The notes under the pieces: generated by a model
Told to the model about the DNA's origin: nothing
Databases searched by the model: none
What the model saw: only the letters and a program-made list of their open reading frames with translations
NCBI GenBank assembly: GCA_048621635.1
Contig: JBMCWH010000014.1
Location: forward strand, 1-17,077
From: JBMCWH01 sp048621635
GTDB taxonomy: Bacteria > Patescibacteriota > WWE3 > JAUXAW01 > JAYEID01
Direction: 5' to 3'
Length of the DNA stretch: 17,077 nucleotides
Position numbers and translations under genes: made by a program
Shown here: positions 14,776 through 17,077 of the stretch, piece after piece
Layout of the letters: each line of letters opens with the position of its first letter
Position numbering within the stretch: the first letter of the stretch is position 1

Positions 14776-14807
14776 TTGGACAGCTTTGCGTAGATTTGTG
14801 TTACATT
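14776..14807 (+). promoter_or_regulatory. Promoter for cysS, near-leaderless
   Basis: Extended -10 TGTTACATT (14799-14807) with TGGACA (14777-14782) upstream as -35. The spacer is 19 nt, longer than ideal, so the extended TG may compensate. The predicted start near 14813-14815 would leave only about 6-10 nt before ATG 14821. Same TGTTA element as the rpsB and rpsF promoters. Confidence 0.55.
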
Positions 14808-14820
14808 AAAGGTGCAATTT

Positions 14821-16200
14821 ATGATGTCAGAAATTAAATTTTATAACACACTAACTAGGCGGAAGGAGACTTTTAAACCACTGGGAAGTGATTTTGTACG
14901 GGTTTATGACTGTGGCCCTACTGTTTATATGCGTGCTCATATTGGAAATATGTGGCGTTACATTGTTTCTGATTTAGTGCGGAGGGTGTTGGAATACAAC
15001 AACTATGATGTTAAGCAAGTGATGAATATTACGGATGTGGGCCATTTGACTGAGGAAGATTTGGCTGCAGATACAGGAGAGGATAAAGTGGAGAAAACTG
15101 CTCGGGAAAAAGGAAAGACTCCTCAGGAAATTGCTGACTTTTACACTGAGCAATTTTTGCAGGATTTGGATTTACTGAACATTCAAAAACCTCATGTCTT
15201 GCCCCACGCTACTGATTATGTTCCCAAAATGATTAAATTTATTAAGCGGTTGGAAGATAAGGGATTTACTTACCGAGCTGGAAAGTATTTATGTTTCGAT
15301 ATTTCTAAATTTTCTGATTACGGAAAGCTTTCCGGAAAAAGGATCGAGGAACTGAAATCTGGTGCCCGTTTAGAGCCTGTGCCAGGAAAGAAGAATCCTT
15401 TTGATTTCGCTTTATGGATTGCTGACGAAAACCATGTGCAAAAATGGGATTCTCCTTGGGGAGTGGGGTATCCAGGATGGCATATTGAATGTAGTACTAT
15501 GGTGGTGGAAAATTTGGGAGAGCAAATTGATATTCATTCTGGGGGAGAAGATAATATCTTTCCTCATCATGAGAATGAGATTGCCCAGAGCGAGGCTGCT
15601 ACTGGTAAGCAATTTGTTCAGTATTGGATACATATACGTCACAATGTAGTTAATGGAAGAAAGATGTCAAAATCTTTAGGTAATTTCTTTGTGTTAGATG
15701 ATATTTTGGAGCGTGGCTACGATCCCTTAGCTTATCGCTATCTTTGTTTATTATCTCATTACAGGAGCCAGCTCAATTTTACTTGGGGGGGTCTGGACAG
15801 TGCAGCTGCAGCTTTGCGTAATCTGCGAAGGTATGTGCGAACTTGGGATCCTGCTACTACTATTATCGATTCATATAAGGAATGCTTTGTTGAAGCTGTT
15901 AATAATGATCTTAATCTTCCTCAAGCACTTGGAGTTACTTGGGATATGGTTCGTTCTGGCTATTCTTCTGGGGAAAAGAAAGCTACGTTGATGGATTTTG
16001 ATCGTGTTTTAGGGTTTCAGCTTTCTGAGCTAGAGTTTTTAGAGATCCCAAGCAAAGTACAAGCGCTAGTTGAGCAGCGCGAAGAGGCTAGGGAAGAAGG
16101 TGATTTTGAGGGGGCGGATAAATTGAGAGATAAAATTAGAGAACATGGCTTTGAGGTTGATGATACGGAAGCAGGCTCTCAGGTTTACCCTCGAGAGTAG
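14821..16200 (+). CDS. cysS: Cysteinyl-tRNA synthetase
   Basis: Class I synthetase that charges tRNA-Cys. In 459 residues it shows the active-site signature H40-I-G-N43 (HIGN instead of the textbook HIGH; variants occur in some lineages), K281-M-S-K-S285, and the zinc site that recognises the cysteine thiol: C31, C224 (WHIECS), H249 and E253 (FPHHENE). The anticodon-binding helical region follows, ending in REEAREEGDFEGADKLRDKI, as is usual for CysRS. Possible starts are GTG 14812, ATG 14821 and ATG 14824. I chose 14821 because it sits just downstream of the predicted transcription start and directly before the conserved MSEIKFYNTLTRRKE. AAAGGTG (14808-14814) could act as ribosome-binding site only if transcription started earlier than predicted. 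Confidence 0.96.
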   Translation: MMSEIKFYNTLTRRKETFKPLGSDFVRVYDCGPTVYMRAHIGNMWRYIVSDLVRRVLEYNNYDVKQVMNITDVGHLTEEDLAADTGEDKVEKTAREKGKTPQEIADFYTEQFLQDLDLLNIQKPHVLPHATDYVPKMIKFIKRLEDKGFTYRAGKYLCFDISKFSDYGKLSGKRIEELKSGARLEPVPGKKNPFDFALWIADENHVQKWDSPWGVGYPGWHIECSTMVVENLGEQIDIHSGGEDNIFPHHENEIAQSEAATGKQFVQYWIHIRHNVVNGRKMSKSLGNFFVLDDILERGYDPLAYRYLCLLSHYRSQLNFTWGGLDSAAAALRNLRRYVRTWDPATTIIDSYKECFVEAVNNDLNLPQALGVTWDMVRSGYSSGEKKATLMDFDRVLGFQLSELEFLEIPSKVQALVEQREEAREEGDFEGADKLRDKIREHGFEVDDTEAGSQVYPRE

Positions 16201-16211
16201 GCGATACCCTG

Positions 16212-16240
16212 CTGACAGCTTGTGAAGTTTGTGTTAAAAT
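16212..16240 (+). promoter_or_regulatory. Promoter for rpsF-ssb, near-leaderless
   Basis: -35 CTGACA (16212-16217; 5 of 6), 17-nt spacer, extended -10 TGTTAAAAT (16232-16240; hexamer 5 of 6). A start near 16247 leaves about 4 nt before the rpsF ATG at 16251. Same architecture as the rpsB promoter. Confidence 0.75.
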
Positions 16241-16250
16241 TGTCCAGGCA

Positions 16251-16538
16251 ATGAACACTTACGAGTTGCTTTTTATTCTAAATCCTGATCTCTCTGCTGC
16301 TGAGGCAAAGAATAAATTAGATGATGTTTCTGCTGTGGCCTTAGATTTAGGAGGAGAAATCGAAGTTCGCAACAATTGGGAAAAACAGCAATTAGCCTAT
16401 GAGGTCGATGGTTTTCAAGAAGGGTTAATTTACATTTTGGGGTTGGAGCTAGAACCGGGAGAGGTAGCTACTCTTCGGCGACGGTTGAACACAGATGAAG
16501 ATATTTTGCGAATAGTTTTATTGCGGGAGGATTCCTAA
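16251..16538 (+). CDS. rpsF: 30S ribosomal protein S6
   Basis: Protein of the 30S platform that pairs with S18. The 95 residues match the ferredoxin-like S6 fold: MNTYELLFILNPDLS at the start, LGGEIEVRNNWEKQQLAYEVDGFQEGLIYIL in the middle (family: wGkr.LAY), and a C-terminal strand ending DILRIVLLRED. It lies directly before ssb, the first two genes of the conserved rpsF-ssb-rpsR order; rpsR would be expected just beyond the window. The leader is only about 4 nt, with no Shine-Dalgarno site, in contrast to ssb downstream. Confidence 0.95.
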   Translation: MNTYELLFILNPDLSAAEAKNKLDDVSAVALDLGGEIEVRNNWEKQQLAYEVDGFQEGLIYILGLELEPGEVATLRRRLNTDEDILRIVLLREDS

Positions 16539-16562
16539 GTTTAGTTAAATTTTTATTATGGG

Positions 16563-16572
16563 AAGGAGGTGA
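16563..16572 (+). promoter_or_regulatory. Ribosome-binding site of ssb
   Basis: AAGGAGGTGA, a full match to the usual anti-Shine-Dalgarno complement, ends 9 nt before ATG 16582. It is the strongest ribosome-binding site in the window and sits inside the rpsF-ssb operon. Confidence 0.85.
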
Positions 16573-16581
16573 ATTTAAAAA

Positions 16582-17077
16582 ATGGCAGCACGATCAGAGA
16601 ACATGGTAATTTTGATTGGTAATCTTACGCGCGATACCGAGTTGCGTTATACCGAGCAAGGGAATGCCTTGGTAAGTTTTGGTATGGCTACCAATCGGGA
16701 ATGGACTTCTAGTGACGGTGAGCGACACGAAGATACTCAGTTTCACGAAATTATTGCTTGGAACAGATTGGCAGAAATTTGTGACGAATTTCTACGTAAA
16801 ACTTCTAAAGTTTACATTAAAGGTAGATTGCAAACGAGAACATGGGAAGATGAGAACAGTGAAAAGCATTACCGGACAGAGATTGTTACTGAGGATATGA
16901 TTATTCTTGATGAGGGTAAGGAAGAGGAAGTTGAAAAGGAAGCAGAGGAAGTTGAAAAGGAAGCAGAGGAAGTTGAAAAGGAAACAGAGGAAGTTGAAAA
17001 GGAAGTAGAGGAAGTTGAAAAAGAAGCAGAGGAAGTTGAAAAGGAAACAGAGGAAGTTGAAAAGGAAGTAGAGGAAG
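16582..17077 (+). CDS. ssb: Single-stranded DNA-binding protein with heptad-repeat tail (3' end beyond window)
   Basis: Binds and protects single-stranded DNA in replication and repair. Residues 1 to about 112 are the OB-fold: MVILIGNLTRDTELRYTEQG, SFGMATNREW, FHEIIAWNRLAEICDEFLRKTSKVYIKGRLQTRTWED, IVTEDMIILD. From residue 115 the tail is a tandem heptad E-E-V-E-K-E-X (X = A, A, T, V, A, T, V), still running at the window edge (165 residues seen). Normal bacterial SSBs have a flexible Gly/Pro/Gln-rich linker and an acidic DDDIPF-like tip that binds partner proteins. Here the linker is replaced by a strongly acidic, probably helical segment; whether a tip follows cannot be seen. Hydrophobic residues at positions 3 and 7 of each heptad fit a coiled coil. 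Partial at the 3' end. Confidence 0.93.
   Translation, partial: MAARSENMVILIGNLTRDTELRYTEQGNALVSFGMATNREWTSSDGERHEDTQFHEIIAWNRLAEICDEFLRKTSKVYIKGRLQTRTWEDENSEKHYRTEIVTEDMIILDEGKEEEVEKEAEEVEKEAEEVEKETEEVEKEVEEVEKEAEEVEKETEEVEKEVEE
16924..17077 (+). repeat. 21-bp tandem repeat inside ssb
   Basis: Seven full units of 21 bp (starting at 16924, 16945, 16966, 16987, 17008, 17029, 17050) and the start of an eighth at 17071. The last codon varies as GCA, GCA, ACA, GTA, GCA, ACA, GTA, so units 2-4 (16945-17007) and 5-7 (17008-17070) form a 63-bp higher-order duplication that differs only by AAG/AAA in unit 5. Near-identical DNA points to recent expansion. Confidence 0.95.

Noticed and set aside
1..17077. 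Alternative genetic code (UGA = Gly)
   Set aside because: TGA is the natural stop of topA, rpsB, rseP, rpsU, ybeY, pth and dnaX, and each protein ends at its expected family length there.

Overview
The window is a dense block of core bacterial housekeeping genes, all on the + strand. It reads like a small, streamlined genome, most probably Patescibacteria (Candidate Phyla Radiation). The evidence is indirect: AT-rich coding sequence, compact or short versions of several proteins (EF-Ts of 155 residues, YbeY of 108), a CysRS with HIGN in place of HIGH, several 1-8 nt gene overlaps or gaps, and few clear Shine-Dalgarno sites. TGA ends topA, rpsB, rseP, rpsU, ybeY, pth and dnaX, so the UGA=Gly code of Gracilibacteria/Absconditabacteria does not apply. 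The exact lineage cannot be fixed from sequence reading alone.

Layout. (1) 1-5320: cell-wall transpeptidase PBP2, DNA uptake/recombination loader DprA, topoisomerase I. (2) 5321-5701: gene-free, with mosaic repeat block A and a strong promoter that would give an almost leaderless rpsB mRNA. (3) 5702-9942: rpsB, tsf, rseP, proS. Here S2 carries an unusual C-terminal domain that aligns without gaps to the RNA polymerase alpha CTD. (4) 9943-10574: gene-free, with repeat block B, a 24-bp perfect palindrome, hairpins, and the rpsU promoter and ribosome-binding site. (5) 10575-12065: rpsU-yqeY-ybeY-pth, tightly packed. (6) 12066-12492: gene-free, dominated by nested long inverted repeats that look like a folded RNA of about 290 nt just upstream of dnaX. 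(7) 12493-14618: dnaX-recR. (8) 14619-14820: repeat block C and the cysS promoter. (9) 14821-17077: cysS, then rpsF-ssb, with ssb running off the end of the window inside a 21-bp tandem repeat.

Functional picture. The genes serve translation (S2, EF-Ts, S21, S6, ProRS, CysRS, Pth, YbeY, YqeY), DNA replication and repair (DnaX, RecR, SSB, TopA, DprA) and the envelope (PBP2, RseP). No mobile element, CRISPR array, tRNA or rRNA gene was recognised.

The least ordinary signals are the S2/alpha-CTD fusion, the unidentified structured element before dnaX, the heptad-repeat tail on SSB, a set of near-leaderless promoters with a shared TGTTA-type extended -10, the mosaic repeats A/B/C whose short modules also reach into gene 3' ends, and a calcium-binding-like motif between two zinc ribbons of TopA.
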